From Armatimonadetes bacterium UBA5352 (lineage in GTDB: Bacteria > Armatimonadota > Zipacnadia > Zipacnadales > UBA5352): a stretch of 19,348 nucleotides of DNA. The notes beneath the pieces were generated by a model. It did not search any database, was not told where the DNA came from, and saw nothing but the letters and a program-made list of their open reading frames with translations. Where the stretch lies: positions 35,916-55,263 of the forward strand of contig DHPY01000040.1 of NCBI GenBank assembly GCA_002411015.1, written 5' to 3'. Every line of letters begins with the position of its first letter. Positions within the stretch are counted from its first letter, which is position 1. Position numbers and translations under genes: made by a program. This document shows positions 12,281 through 19,348 of the stretch, piece after piece.

Positions 12281-13272
12281 CAGGGGATCCGGTTCTCGCT
12301 TTCCGCGAAGGCTGCGCGCATAGCGTCAGTGAAGCAGAGGCTGAAGCCTCCTGCCTCATCGTCCTCGCGCGCCAGGGCAGGTCCGTAGTCCAGTGCGGGC
12401 GTATCCGTGATCAGCGAGACGATCGCTGCGGAGCTCTGCACCATGTTCGTGGCGACATATTGATCGAGCAGCATGGCCGCGATAACGCCTCCGGCCATCT
12501 CCACCTCGACATCGGACGGCCGTGGCTCCTGCGGCTCGTCAGCGACCGTCATACGAGGCGTGTGTGCCAGTTCTCTCCCCGCGGCCTCACCCAGCACCGG
12601 TCCGGAGGCGACACTGGCACGCGCCGGGGCGGGGGCCATGGCAAGTGCGGGCTGCGATGCGCTGTCAGCTAGCGCAACAGCTGACTGCCCGCGGGAGGGG
12701 GTTAGCTGGCCAGATGCAGCAGGTGGCGAGGTGGAGTCCCTCCCGCGAACGCGCTCTACCCGGCCAGCGCCCTCGGCGGGTGCGGAGGCCGCGGCATACG
12801 CGACGGTCGCCTCAGCCGCCGGCGCCTCGGCGACGGCACTGTCGGGCACGGGCACTCCCAGGCCCCCTGCCTGCTCCTCCGCAACGACGGCGGTCGCCGG
12901 GCCATCGGCGGGAGTGTGGCCTGCGGGAGCGTCCGGTCGATCGGCAGACCATGGGGAGAGGAACGCGAGGAGGATGGCCGCTGCGGCGGCCAGTCCGGCA
13001 GCCGTGTAGCGCCAGCGCTGCCAGACTGTCGGCTGCGCCTGCGCCATCTCCGCTTCGGCCGCGTGCTGTATCTCCTGCAGCAGGCCGGGAGGCACCGTCG
13101 GGCGCGGCGTTGCCCGCAATACCTCCAGCGCTCCCACCAGTTCGGCGTACCGTGCCCGGCACTCGTCGCAGGAATCGAGGTGCTCGCGTAGCGCGCGCGC
13201 CTCATCCTCGGCGAGCCGGCCGTCAAGGAGCTCACTGAGCTGCAGCTCAAAAGCGTCCCTGTCGTGGCTCAT
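12280..13272 (-). CDS. Zinc-finger anti-sigma factor, single membrane span
   Basis: A 330-residue anti-sigma factor. The N-terminal domain has the zinc signature H31-x3-C35-x2-C38 (REHLDSCDECRARY, zf-HC2/ZAS type), which would hold the ECF sigma factor at the membrane. One transmembrane helix lies at about 90-107 (AAGLAAAAAILLAFLSP). The outer part starts with a long low-complexity linker rich in Ala, Pro, Glu and Ser (about 108-235) and ends in a more ordered domain (about 245-330, EMAGGVIAAMLLDQYVATNM and onwards) that matches nothing I know and may sense the signal or meet the repeat protein. Its ATG overlaps the sigma stop (ATGA), and its own stop overlaps the next start (TGATG). Release by regulated proteolysis is the usual mechanism. 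Confidence 0.9.
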   Translation of the reverse strand: MSHDRDAFELQLSELLDGRLAEDEARALREHLDSCDECRARYAELVGALEVLRATPRPTVPPGLLQEIQHAAEAEMAQAQPTVWQRWRYTAAGLAAAAAILLAFLSPWSADRPDAPAGHTPADGPATAVVAEEQAGGLGVPVPDSAVAEAPAAEATVAYAAASAPAEGAGRVERVRGRDSTSPPAASGQLTPSRGQSAVALADSASQPALAMAPAPARASVASGPVLGEAAGRELAHTPRMTVADEPQEPRPSDVEVEMAGGVIAAMLLDQYVATNMVQSSAAIVSLITDTPALDYGPALAREDDEAGGFSLCFTDAMRAAFAESENRIP

Positions 13273-13979
13273 CTCTCTCTCCCGATCTCCCCACCACTCA
13301 CAGTCCCACTGTCATCAAGCACCAGCGTACCATCCTGGTACTTTGTCCACTTCTCCGCGAACTGCTTCCGTGCCCTGGCCAGCCGGGACTTCAACGTCCC
13401 GAGCGGGCAATCGAGCACGTCTGCGGCCTCCTCATAGTCAAACTGCTGCAGGTCAACAAGCGTCAGTGCGGCCCGGTGCTTGGGCGTGAGCGTCGCGACG
13501 ATCCGCTGAACCGCCCACTGCACCTCAGCCCGCTCGGCGAGCACGTGCGGGCTCATCGTCTCATCCGGGATGCTGCGCGAGACCCAGCCATCCTCGGTCT
13601 CAATGTCCTCGTCCAGCGACGGGCCCTCAACGTCTGACCGGCGCTTACGCCTGCGCAACTCGTTGATGCAGGCGTTCACCGCGATCCGGTAGAGCCAGGT
13701 TCGGAAGCTCGCGTCGCCCTGGAACTGGAACTCGCGCAGAGCCTTGAGCGCCCGCAGGAATATCTCCTGGGTGAGATCGGCGGCCTCATCCGCACTGCAC
13801 ATGCGGTAGACGATACCGTACACGTTCCCGTGGTAGCGTCTGGCCAACTCCCCGAAGGCCTCGGCACTGCCGGCCTGCGCGGACTCGACCAGCGCGTGAT
13901 CGGCCAGATCCACGCCGATCCGATCGCCGCCCACCCTCACCGGGAGATCCTCACTGGTAGCAAACGCCTCAGTACTCAT
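13269..13979 (-). CDS. ECF RNA polymerase sigma factor
   Basis: A 236-residue sigma70-family ECF factor of the RpoE-like kind. Region 2 spans about 38-110 (GSAEAFGELARRYHGNVYGIVYRM, DLTQEIFLRALKAL, FRTWLYRIAVNACINELRRRKRR). A variable linker of about 40 residues follows, then region 4 at about 150-206 (TLTPKHRAALTLVDLQQFDYEEAADVL, CPLGTLKSRLARARKQF). It directs polymerase to envelope- or stress-type promoters. It is the first gene of a tightly coupled three-gene operon, with its stop overlapping the anti-sigma start. The Shine-Dalgarno is weak (GGAAC). A possible ECF-type promoter just upstream suggests autoregulation. Confidence 0.95.
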   Translation of the reverse strand: MSTEAFATSEDLPVRVGGDRIGVDLADHALVESAQAGSAEAFGELARRYHGNVYGIVYRMCSADEAADLTQEIFLRALKALREFQFQGDASFRTWLYRIAVNACINELRRRKRRSDVEGPSLDEDIETEDGWVSRSIPDETMSPHVLAERAEVQWAVQRIVATLTPKHRAALTLVDLQQFDYEEAADVLDCPLGTLKSRLARARKQFAEKWTKYQDGTLVLDDSGTVSGGEIGRER

Positions 13980-13987
13980 AAGGTTCC

Positions 13988-14016
13988 GTCACGCGACCTC
14001 ACGATCTGTGGTTTCC
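13988..14016 (-). promoter_or_regulatory. Possible ECF-type promoter of the sigma operon
   Basis: On the minus strand GGAAAC (14016-14011) is followed after 17 bp by CGTGAC (13993-13988), resembling GGAAC-N16/17-CGTC ECF promoters. Transcription would start only a few bases before the ATG at 13979, making the message nearly leaderless. Tentative. Confidence 0.25.
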
Positions 14017-14054
14017 CCCTGCGGCCCGCGCCCCCTCCATCATGCTGCACGCGA

Positions 14055-14765
14055 TCAGCCAAGCGGGATCGTTCGGACCATGCGGTAGAGCGCCTCGGCT
14101 ATCAGCTCCTGGCCCTCAATCGTCGGGTGCACGCCGTCGTAGCGGCTGATCAGATGCGCAATGCACGTGAGATCGGACGCATCGTCGGTGGCTCCGCCAA
14201 ACTCGGCGCGCACCGCCTCATCCATGAACACCTGCTGGAGGTCGCACAGCACCGACCTGCGCTCATCGGCTACCTCGCGAATCACCTCGTCATACTCGAG
14301 CAGCGCGTTGTTGCAGCCGCCCCAGGGCTCGTAGAAGCTCGTCTGCTTCGAGTATGTGTGGAAGGCATCGAGGATGGGGAGCGGGGTGCAGACGATGATC
14401 TCCGCGCAGACTTCACCGATGCGATCAAGCATCTCGTTAAGGTTGGTGGCGAAGTCCGCCAGTTCGACCCGCTTGTGCGGCTCGTAGCGCACATCGTTGC
14501 AGCCGAACTCAACCACCGTCAGCGCCGGGCGATGCGCGATGACACTCTCCTCGATGCGCGCGAGGCCCTCCACTGTGTTCTCGCCCGGCACCCCGGAGTT
14601 CACCACCGAGACCTCGGTGCGCTCGTGCTTGAGCTTGCGGTTCAGCCGCCGCTCGAGGATCGCCGGGAAAGTCTCCTCCTCCGGCACGTACGGATGGCCA
14701 CGCGTGATGGAGGTTCCGAAGCAGACGATCGTCGGGCGCCTGAGGATACGCTCGTCATTCACCAA
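14055..14765 (-). CDS. SGNH/GDSL hydrolase
   Basis: A 236-residue esterase-type enzyme of the SGNH superfamily. All four catalytic blocks are visible: block I FGTSIT with nucleophile S19, block II NSGVPGENT with G58, block III EFGCND with N90, and block V DGVHP with D210 and H213. No signal peptide is present, so it should act inside the cell. Substrate may be a lipid, acyl or acetylated sugar. The frame opens at TTG 14765 or GTG 14762, 6 or 9 bases after GAGG; no in-frame ATG is near. The start overlaps the end of the STAS gene by about 10 bases, so the two are probably coupled in one leftward operon with the PHP gene. Confidence 0.9.
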   Translation of the reverse strand: MVNDERILRRPTIVCFGTSITRGHPYVPEEETFPAILERRLNRKLKHERTEVSVVNSGVPGENTVEGLARIEESVIAHRPALTVVEFGCNDVRYEPHKRVELADFATNLNEMLDRIGEVCAEIIVCTPLPILDAFHTYSKQTSFYEPWGGCNNALLEYDEVIREVADERRSVLCDLQQVFMDEAVRAEFGGATDDASDLTCIAHLISRYDGVHPTIEGQELIAEALYRMVRTIPLG

Positions 14766-15126
14766 TTGCCGCCTCCCTCGCGACCTGCTGCACGGCCGTC
14801 TCCACGTCGTCGAGTACCAGCGTCAGCTCATGGAAGCCCATGGTCCGCAGTGACTTCAGCACCTCGCCGGGCGCGCAGGCTACGATCATGTTGCCCTCAC
14901 GCATGCGCAGGCGCCCGAGCACCGCCAGCATCTCCGCAAGCGCGCGTTCATGGACGGTGCCGGCGTGACGCAGGTCCATGACCATCCAGCGGTCGCCGCT
15001 ATCAACGAGGTAGTGGAGCATCCCGCAGAGGCGCTCCGATCCGCACGAGCCGCATTCGACATCACCGTGGACTTCGACCACCGTGACCTGCGGATGTTTC
15101 TCATGTTTGTAGATGGCTGTCTCCAT
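14755..15126 (-). CDS. STAS-like domain protein lacking the phosphorylatable Ser
   Basis: A 123-residue protein that fits the STAS fold (SpoIIAA/RsbV-type anti-sigma antagonist). Seen: strand VTVVEVHGDV at 14-23, strand WMVMDLRHAG at 47-56, helix LAEMLAVLGRLRMREGNMIVACA at about 63-85, and the ending EVLKSLRTMGFHELTLVLDDVETAVQQV. The usual D-S-S/T-G motif after the second strand is replaced by TVHERAL, so the classical kinase switch would not work unless T57 is used. A cluster C25, C28, C34 near the N-terminus is unusual for STAS proteins. GGGGAG precedes the ATG by several bases. It follows the PHP gene by 12 bp. No RsbW-type kinase or phosphatase is in the window. The fold assignment is by pattern and is moderately sure. 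Confidence 0.7.
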   Translation of the reverse strand: METAIYKHEKHPQVTVVEVHGDVECGSCGSERLCGMLHYLVDSGDRWMVMDLRHAGTVHERALAEMLAVLGRLRMREGNMIVACAPGEVLKSLRTMGFHELTLVLDDVETAVQQVAREAAIGE

Positions 15127-15138
15127 GCCCGGCTCCCC

Positions 15139-15975
15139 TCAAGCGACTGCGCTATCTCGCTGCTCAGCCCACTTCACGAGGCCCTCGGCGCAGGAATCCG
15201 GCACATCCACCTCGCCGATTGCGACCGGATGGCTGCCGCCGGGCCCGTGCGAATCGGTGCCGCCGGTCACCAGCAGCCCGTTCTCCTCGGCGATCCGCAG
15301 GATCCGGCGGGTGTTGGAGGGCGTGTGGTGGTTGTGATAGGCCTCCAGCCCGGCAATCCCGGCCTCGATGAGCCCGGTGATGACATGATCGCTCACGCCA
15401 AGCCCCGGATGTGCAAGCACGGGGCAGCCGCGAGCGTCTTCGATCGCCGCCACAGCCTCGTACGGCGAGAGCTTGTAGCGCGGAACGAACGCCGCTTTGT
15501 CGCGCCCGAGGAAGCGGTCGAAGGCCTCCTGCATCCCCGTCACGTAGCCTTTCGCCATCAGCGCCTGCGCGACATGCGGCCGCCCTAGCGACACACCATC
15601 GCTCTGCGCGAGCACGTCGTCGATTGTGATCTCGATGCCGTTCTGGCGCAGCTTGCTGACGATCTCATCCGCGCGCAGCCGCCGCGCCTCGCGGACGTAG
15701 CGGAACCTCTCGTGCAACTGCTCGTGGTCAAGGTCTATCCAGTAGCCGAGGATATGGACCTCGGTGCTCTCGTACTCGGTGCTGATCTCAACCGCCGGGA
15801 TGACTTGCAGGCTGCTGCCCCGCGCAGCGTCAGTGGCCGGCCGCACGGCCTGAACGGTATCGTGATCAGCAATCGCGATCGCCGTAAGCTGCTTCTGGAT
15901 GGCCTCGGCGACGATCTCCTCGGGTGTCTGTGATCCGTCTGAGCAGGTCGAATGTACATGCAGATCGCAACTCAT
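15139..15975 (-). CDS. PHP-domain phosphoesterase (RNase AM/YciV-TrpH family)
   Basis: A 278-residue metal-dependent phosphoesterase of the PHP family; relatives cleave 3',5'-nucleoside bisphosphates and trim RNA 5' ends. Metal ligands are H6 and H8 (DLHVHSTCSDG, D13), D37-H38 (ADHDT), E63 (AVEIST), H74 (HILGY), H189 (LAHPG), and D241 and H243 (GTDSHG). HNHHT lies at 214-218. The inserted helical region at about 95-170 is typical of the YciV/TrpH type. The ATG at 15975 is chosen because the family begins almost immediately with the first metal strand. The Shine-Dalgarno is weak (GGAAAG, about 11 bases away). It heads an operon with the STAS-like and SGNH genes. Confidence 0.92.
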   Translation of the reverse strand: MSCDLHVHSTCSDGSQTPEEIVAEAIQKQLTAIAIADHDTVQAVRPATDAARGSSLQVIPAVEISTEYESTEVHILGYWIDLDHEQLHERFRYVREARRLRADEIVSKLRQNGIEITIDDVLAQSDGVSLGRPHVAQALMAKGYVTGMQEAFDRFLGRDKAAFVPRYKLSPYEAVAAIEDARGCPVLAHPGLGVSDHVITGLIEAGIAGLEAYHNHHTPSNTRRILRIAEENGLLVTGGTDSHGPGGSHPVAIGEVDVPDSCAEGLVKWAEQRDSAVA

Positions 15976-16087
15976 GAAGCGCCAACTTTCCGATGAAGAA
16001 CACTTGTACTGTCTTTGAGTTTCGCGGTGGAGGGGATTAGTTCCTTCGTGCGAGGGGTGGGAAGGCAACCATCGAGGCGACTTCGAT

Positions 16088-16213
16088 GGGCCGACCTCGC
16101 TCCGCTCGCAGGCTCGCGCAGCTCGTGCGGCCCCTCCCGTTCCGTCTGCGCAAGTCAGCCAGAGGAGGGGCCGCACGAGCCGCGACTGCCGTTTGTCGCG
16201 GCGAGGTCGGCCC
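16088..16213. repeat. 126-bp symmetric nested palindrome
   Basis: The outer arms GGGCCGACCTCGC (16088-16100) and GCGAGGTCGGCCC (16201-16213) are exact inverses. The inner arms CTCGTGCGGCCCCTCC (16122-16137) and GGAGGGGCCGCACGAG (16164-16179) are also exact inverses. The spacers between inner and outer arms are 21 bases on both sides, with about 9 of 21 positions still able to pair. The central loop is 26 bases. It fills much of the gap between the helicase stop and the PHP gene. It could be a MITE- or REP-like dispersed element or a large RNA hairpin that ends the helicase transcript. No T-run follows. Confidence 0.8.
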
Positions 16214-16246
16214 TCCGTCGTCTGCCGTCCGAGGGCTCGCGCCCAC

Positions 16247-18547
16247 TTACCCCACCAGCCGCCTCGCCAGCAGCAGCGCCCCTGCCTTGTCGAGCGGCAT
16301 GTTGTTGTTGCCGCAGTCCGCGGCCTGGACGCACTCCGGGCAGCCGTCCTCGCAGGGGCAGCACTCGACCTGCTCAGCCACCGCCCGGAGGAGGTCCTCG
16401 AGGCGCTCGTAGGCCACCTCAGCGATCCCCACGCCGCCGTTGTAGGCGTCGTAGATGCTCAGCACCGGTCCGCCGAGGTCGTCATGCTCCGCCTCGGAGA
16501 TGCCGCCCACGTCGCGCGCGTCGCAGAACGCGAAGATCGGCAGCAGGGCGATCATCGCGTGCTCCAGCGCGTGCAGGCTGCCCATCAGGTCGAAGCCGCC
16601 CTCGATGAGCGCCTGCACATCACCCTCGGATGGCGCGATCGCCACGCCGACGGTCTCGATGGTGCTCGACGGAAGCTCGAGGTCCACCGTGTCAAGCTCC
16701 TGCTCCGTCACCTGCTTGACCTTGCGGAAGCCGATCAAGCGGGAGGTGATCTGCAGCTCACCGAGCAGCGCGCGCGCCTCCGACGCCATCTCGCGCTCAT
16801 CCTCCCAGCCGAGGACCGTCATCTGTGAGGCGCCGATGGGCCGGGTGTAGTAGCCCGGATCCTCGCGCCGCACCCACGCCGTCCGCTCCTCGAGGTCAAG
16901 CTCGTCCACGAGGTAGCTCTCGCCCGCGTGCAGGTAGACCGCTCCGGGATGCACGATGCGGAAGGCCGAGCCTGCATCCACGGTGCCGAGGAGTTCTCCC
17001 CCGCCCTCGCCCGTCAGCCGGATCTGCCACGGCGGGCCGCCTGTCGAGCGCAGGGAGATCTCAGCCGCGGGGTAGACGTCCGGGTCCACCCAGTACCAGC
17101 GAGTGCGCTTCGTGATGAACGGGAGGTCCGAGTCCTCGCGGTTCTCTGGGTCGGCCAGGACCTCCAGGACCGCCTCCATCTCGTCGCCGAAGTACTGCCG
17201 ATCGGTTTCGTCGATAGCGCGCTCGAAGGCCGCGCAGAGCAGGTGCCCGGCAAGGATGTAGCGGTTGCGCGGGTTGATCAACGCCCGCTCGCTCTCCGCC
17301 TCCAGCAGATACTCCGGGTGCTGCAGGAGGTAGCGGTGCACACCGCCGGGCAGCGCGATGAGGGCCGCCATCGAGTCGCGCGTGCCGCGCCCGGAGCGCC
17401 CGATCTGCTGCCAGGTGCTGGAGATCGTGCCCGGATAGCCGGTGAGGATCGCGGCGTCGAGGCCGCCGATGTCCACGCCGACCTCCAGCGCGGTCGTGGA
17501 GACCACGCCAAGCAACTCGCCCTCAAAGAGCCTGCGCTCGATCTCCCGTCGCTCCTCGGGCAGATAGCCGCCACGGTAGGACATCACGCGCTCGGCCAGG
17601 TCCTCGAACTCCGCGAGGCCCTCGCGGGCGTAGCGCAGGATCAGCTCGGCCACGCTGCGCGCGAGCACGAAGACGATCGTGCGCACGTGGGCCTTCACAA
17701 GCTCGACCATCAGCTCCGCCGCCTCGAGGTTCGCCGAGCGCCGGCGCAGCGGCTGGCCCTCGATCTCCGGCGGCTGCCAGAGCATCAGGAAGCGCCTGCC
17801 TCGGGGCGCGGTGTCTTCGTCTACGACCGTTGCCTGCAGGCCCGTCAGCTCCTCGAAGAGCTGGCCCGGGTTGCCGATGGTCGCCGAGGAGGCGATGAAC
17901 TGCGGCGTCGAGCCGTATCCGGCGCAGGTGCGGCGCAGGCGGCGGATGACGTTGGCGGTGTGCGAGCCGAAGACTCCGTGGTAGGAGTGGACCTCATCGA
18001 GCACCACGAACTGGAGGTTGCGGAAGAAGTCGCTCCAGGTGTGGTGGTAGGGCAGGATGCCCACGTGCAGCATATCGGGGTTGGTGAGGATCACCTGCGC
18101 CTCGCGCTTGATGCGGCGGCGATCCCGGCGAGGAGTGTCGCCGTCGTAGGTGGCGGCGTGGAAGGCGCTGCCCGCGCCGAAATCCGCGAGCTTGCGAAGC
18201 TGGTCCTGCGCGAGCGCCTTCGTCGGGTACATCAGCAGCGCGCGGCGCGCCGGGCGCTCGTAGAGGCGCTGAGCCAGCGGCACCACGTAGGTGAGCGTCT
18301 TCCCCGAGGCGGTTCCAGTGACGGTGACGACGTGCTCGCCGCGCAGTGCCGCCTCGATCGCCCGCGCCTGGTGGACGTAGAGGCGCTCGATGCCGAGGTC
18401 GGTCAGGATCTCCTGCACGGTCGGATGCAGTTCGGCGGCCAGGTCTGCGTAGCGGGCCTCGCGCGCAGGGATCTCCCGCAGCCACTGGATCTGGTCGCGG
18501 TAGTCCCTATCGGAGCGTATGTCCTCGATCAGCCGCCCAAGGTCCAT
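16247..18547 (-). CDS. MrfA/Hrq1-type DEAD/DEAH helicase with DUF1998
   Basis: A 766-residue superfamily-2 DNA helicase of the MrfA (YprA)/Hrq1 kind, 3'-5' helicases linked to repair of mitomycin-type damage. Seen: Q-motif-like YVHQARAIEAAL (57-68), Walker A GTASGKT (78-84), YPTKALAQDQ (107-116), DEVH at 184-187, SSATIGNP (220-227), and the second RecA domain with STTALEVGVDIGGLDAAI and the arginine-finger motif QQIGRSGR. The C-terminal part is the DUF1998 zinc region, with the cysteine run C730, C732, C736, C739 and C745 (CPCEDGCPECVQAADCGNNN). Length equals the bacterial family. It starts 13 bp after the tatC stop and probably takes its Shine-Dalgarno (GGGAGGGG) from the end of tatC, so the two are likely co-transcribed. 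Confidence 0.95.
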   Translation of the reverse strand: MDLGRLIEDIRSDRDYRDQIQWLREIPAREARYADLAAELHPTVQEILTDLGIERLYVHQARAIEAALRGEHVVTVTGTASGKTLTYVVPLAQRLYERPARRALLMYPTKALAQDQLRKLADFGAGSAFHAATYDGDTPRRDRRRIKREAQVILTNPDMLHVGILPYHHTWSDFFRNLQFVVLDEVHSYHGVFGSHTANVIRRLRRTCAGYGSTPQFIASSATIGNPGQLFEELTGLQATVVDEDTAPRGRRFLMLWQPPEIEGQPLRRRSANLEAAELMVELVKAHVRTIVFVLARSVAELILRYAREGLAEFEDLAERVMSYRGGYLPEERREIERRLFEGELLGVVSTTALEVGVDIGGLDAAILTGYPGTISSTWQQIGRSGRGTRDSMAALIALPGGVHRYLLQHPEYLLEAESERALINPRNRYILAGHLLCAAFERAIDETDRQYFGDEMEAVLEVLADPENREDSDLPFITKRTRWYWVDPDVYPAAEISLRSTGGPPWQIRLTGEGGGELLGTVDAGSAFRIVHPGAVYLHAGESYLVDELDLEERTAWVRREDPGYYTRPIGASQMTVLGWEDEREMASEARALLGELQITSRLIGFRKVKQVTEQELDTVDLELPSSTIETVGVAIAPSEGDVQALIEGGFDLMGSLHALEHAMIALLPIFAFCDARDVGGISEAEHDDLGGPVLSIYDAYNGGVGIAEVAYERLEDLLRAVAEQVECCPCEDGCPECVQAADCGNNNMPLDKAGALLLARRLVG

Positions 18548-18560
18548 GAGGCGCGCTCAC

Positions 18561-19322
18561 TCACCCCTCCCCCAGCAGCTCGTCAGGCCGCTTCTCGAAG
18601 AGCCCGGCAAGCCAGACGCTGATCATGTACAGCGCGACCATCGGCGAGGCCAGCAGGGTCATCGTGGCCGGATCGGGAGTAGGAGTGGCGACCGCCGCGA
18701 AGATGAAGATCACCACGACCGCATGCCGCCACCAGTGGAGGAGCTGCGCCTTCGTGACAATGCCCACCGCGGCCAGGAAGGTCAGCACCAGCGGAAGCTC
18801 AAACGCGAGGCCGAAGATCAGCAGCAGGCGCATCAGGAAGAACAGGTACGGGCGCAGGGTCAGCTCGACCTCCACTCCGAGCGACATGTTGAAGCGGAAG
18901 AAGAACGCGAAGGCCTTCGGCGCGATCCAGTAGCAGAAGCCCACCCCGGCGAGGAAGAGGATGATCGCCAGCGGGATGACGAGGATCGCCCACTTGCGCT
19001 CATGCGGCTCCAGAGCGGGCTCCACGAACAGCCACAGCTCCACGATCATCGCGGGCGCGGCGATGATCAGCCCCGCGACGAGCGCGATCTGCATCATCAG
19101 CAGGAAGCCACCCTCCGCCTCGAAGATGCGGAAGGTGAAGTCCTCGATGCCCGCCATCGCAGCCCCAGTCTCGGCGGGCAGGCGCAGCAGGGCGAGCAAC
19201 TGCTCGCGGAAGAACCACGCCGCGGCGGCCGCAACCGCGATGTACACGATCATGCGGATGAGCCGCCAGCGCAGCTCCTCAAGGTGGTCCCAGAAGCTCA
19301 GTTCTTTGCGGTCGCCGGCCAT
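18561..19322 (-). CDS. tatC: Twin-arginine translocase subunit TatC
   Basis: A 253-residue inner-membrane protein that recognises twin-arginine signal peptides and forms the Tat receptor with TatB/TatA. Seen: the N-terminal cytoplasmic motif SFWDHLEELRWRLIR (9-23), transmembrane helices at about 24-38, 74-98, 114-134, 158-183, 200-213 and 222-241, the first-loop motif WLFVEPALEPHERKW (97-111, E105 equals the key Glu of the family), FELPLVL at 174-180, and ATPTPDPATM (212-221) with the conserved Asp D217. All six helices are present and the gene is complete. TatA is not seen and may lie beyond the right edge. No Shine-Dalgarno is visible; the bases before the ATG are a heptamer repeat. Confidence 0.96.
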   Translation of the reverse strand: MAGDRKELSFWDHLEELRWRLIRMIVYIAVAAAAAWFFREQLLALLRLPAETGAAMAGIEDFTFRIFEAEGGFLLMMQIALVAGLIIAAPAMIVELWLFVEPALEPHERKWAILVIPLAIILFLAGVGFCYWIAPKAFAFFFRFNMSLGVEVELTLRPYLFFLMRLLLIFGLAFELPLVLTFLAAVGIVTKAQLLHWWRHAVVVIFIFAAVATPTPDPATMTLLASPMVALYMISVWLAGLFEKRPDELLGEG

Positions 19323-19324
19323 TG

Positions 19325-19348
19325 TCAGCTATCAGCTATCAGCTATCA
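19325..19348. repeat. Heptanucleotide tandem repeat at the window edge
   Basis: TCAGCTA is repeated at 19325-19331, 19332-19338 and 19339-19345, then TCA runs out of the window. The array starts two bases before the tatC start codon, on its upstream side, and takes the place of a Shine-Dalgarno. Its full length is unknown because it is cut by the window end. Confidence 0.85.

Noticed and set aside
15976..16176. A 67-codon N-terminal extension of the PHP protein
   Set aside because: The extension runs through the outer palindrome arm and has no family similarity; the PHP fold begins right after the ATG at 15975.
16037..16246. A 69-codon minus-strand frame through the palindrome
   Set aside because: Its sequence is dictated by the inverted repeats and gives an Arg/Ala-rich product with no sign of selection as protein.
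16928..18622. A 564-codon open frame on the plus strand opposite the helicase
   Set aside because: It is the antisense shadow of the helicase gene in GC-rich DNA. Its product has no recognisable motifs, while the minus strand holds every helicase motif.
1..19348. CRISPR arrays, tRNA or rRNA genes, transposases, phage or defence gene clusters
   Set aside because: I looked on both strands and saw no evenly spaced direct repeats with unique spacers, no cloverleaf genes and no integrase, transposase, nuclease-defence or capsid proteins. The helicase is of the repair type and stands beside tatC, with no defence partners.

Overview
The window is about 19.3 kb of GC-rich bacterial DNA. Its genes are tightly packed, with codons that mostly end in G or C and Shine-Dalgarno sequences of the GGAGG type. 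Sulfatases, SGNH hydrolases, Amidohydrolase_2 proteins, an HrcA/CIRCE operator and Tat export occur together. That mix would fit a heterotroph from Armatimonadota, Planctomycetota or a neighbouring lineage, but no marker gene here fixes the phylum, so this is a guess. No rRNA, tRNA, CRISPR array, transposase or phage gene was found. A few short non-coding repeats are present.

Layout. (1) 88-2911: two convergent sulfatase-superfamily genes. One has Thr and the other Ser at the formylglycine position. (2) 3204-4239: a well-formed sigma70-type promoter drives a 101-residue protein made only of DNA gyrase A C-terminal propeller repeat, followed by a flavodoxin-fold FMN reductase. (3) 4370-7893: a strong promoter, queD-queC (7-deazaguanine synthesis), a double Amidohydrolase_2 protein whose N-terminal half has lost its metal ligands, and an OmpR/PhoB response regulator with no kinase nearby. 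(4) 7890-10290: a leftward operon (Nif3 protein, DUF164 coiled-coil/zinc-ribbon protein, FmdE-like protein) diverges from an FmdB-type zinc-ribbon gene. Between them lies a perfect CIRCE operator, placed in the nif3 leader. (5) 10357-11445: a zinc alcohol dehydrogenase. (6) 11516-13979: a translationally coupled leftward operon of ECF sigma factor, zinc anti-sigma factor and an exported protein built of 15-residue helical repeats, closed by a hairpin terminator. (7) 14055-15975: a PHP phosphoesterase, a STAS-like protein without the usual phosphorylatable Ser, and an SGNH hydrolase. (8) 15976-16246: an intergenic stretch holding a 126-bp symmetric nested palindrome. (9) 16247-19322: a MrfA/Hrq1-type helicase (DUF1998) downstream of tatC, whose start abuts a heptanucleotide tandem repeat at the window edge.

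The most unusual elements are the CIRCE operator in front of nif3 rather than a chaperone operon, the stand-alone gyrase-propeller protein, and the ECF operon ending in the 15-mer repeat protein. A plausible reading is that the CIRCE operon is part of a heat or proteostasis response, and that the sigma/anti-sigma/repeat-protein set is an envelope-sensing circuit. Both are inferences from sequence and gene order only.
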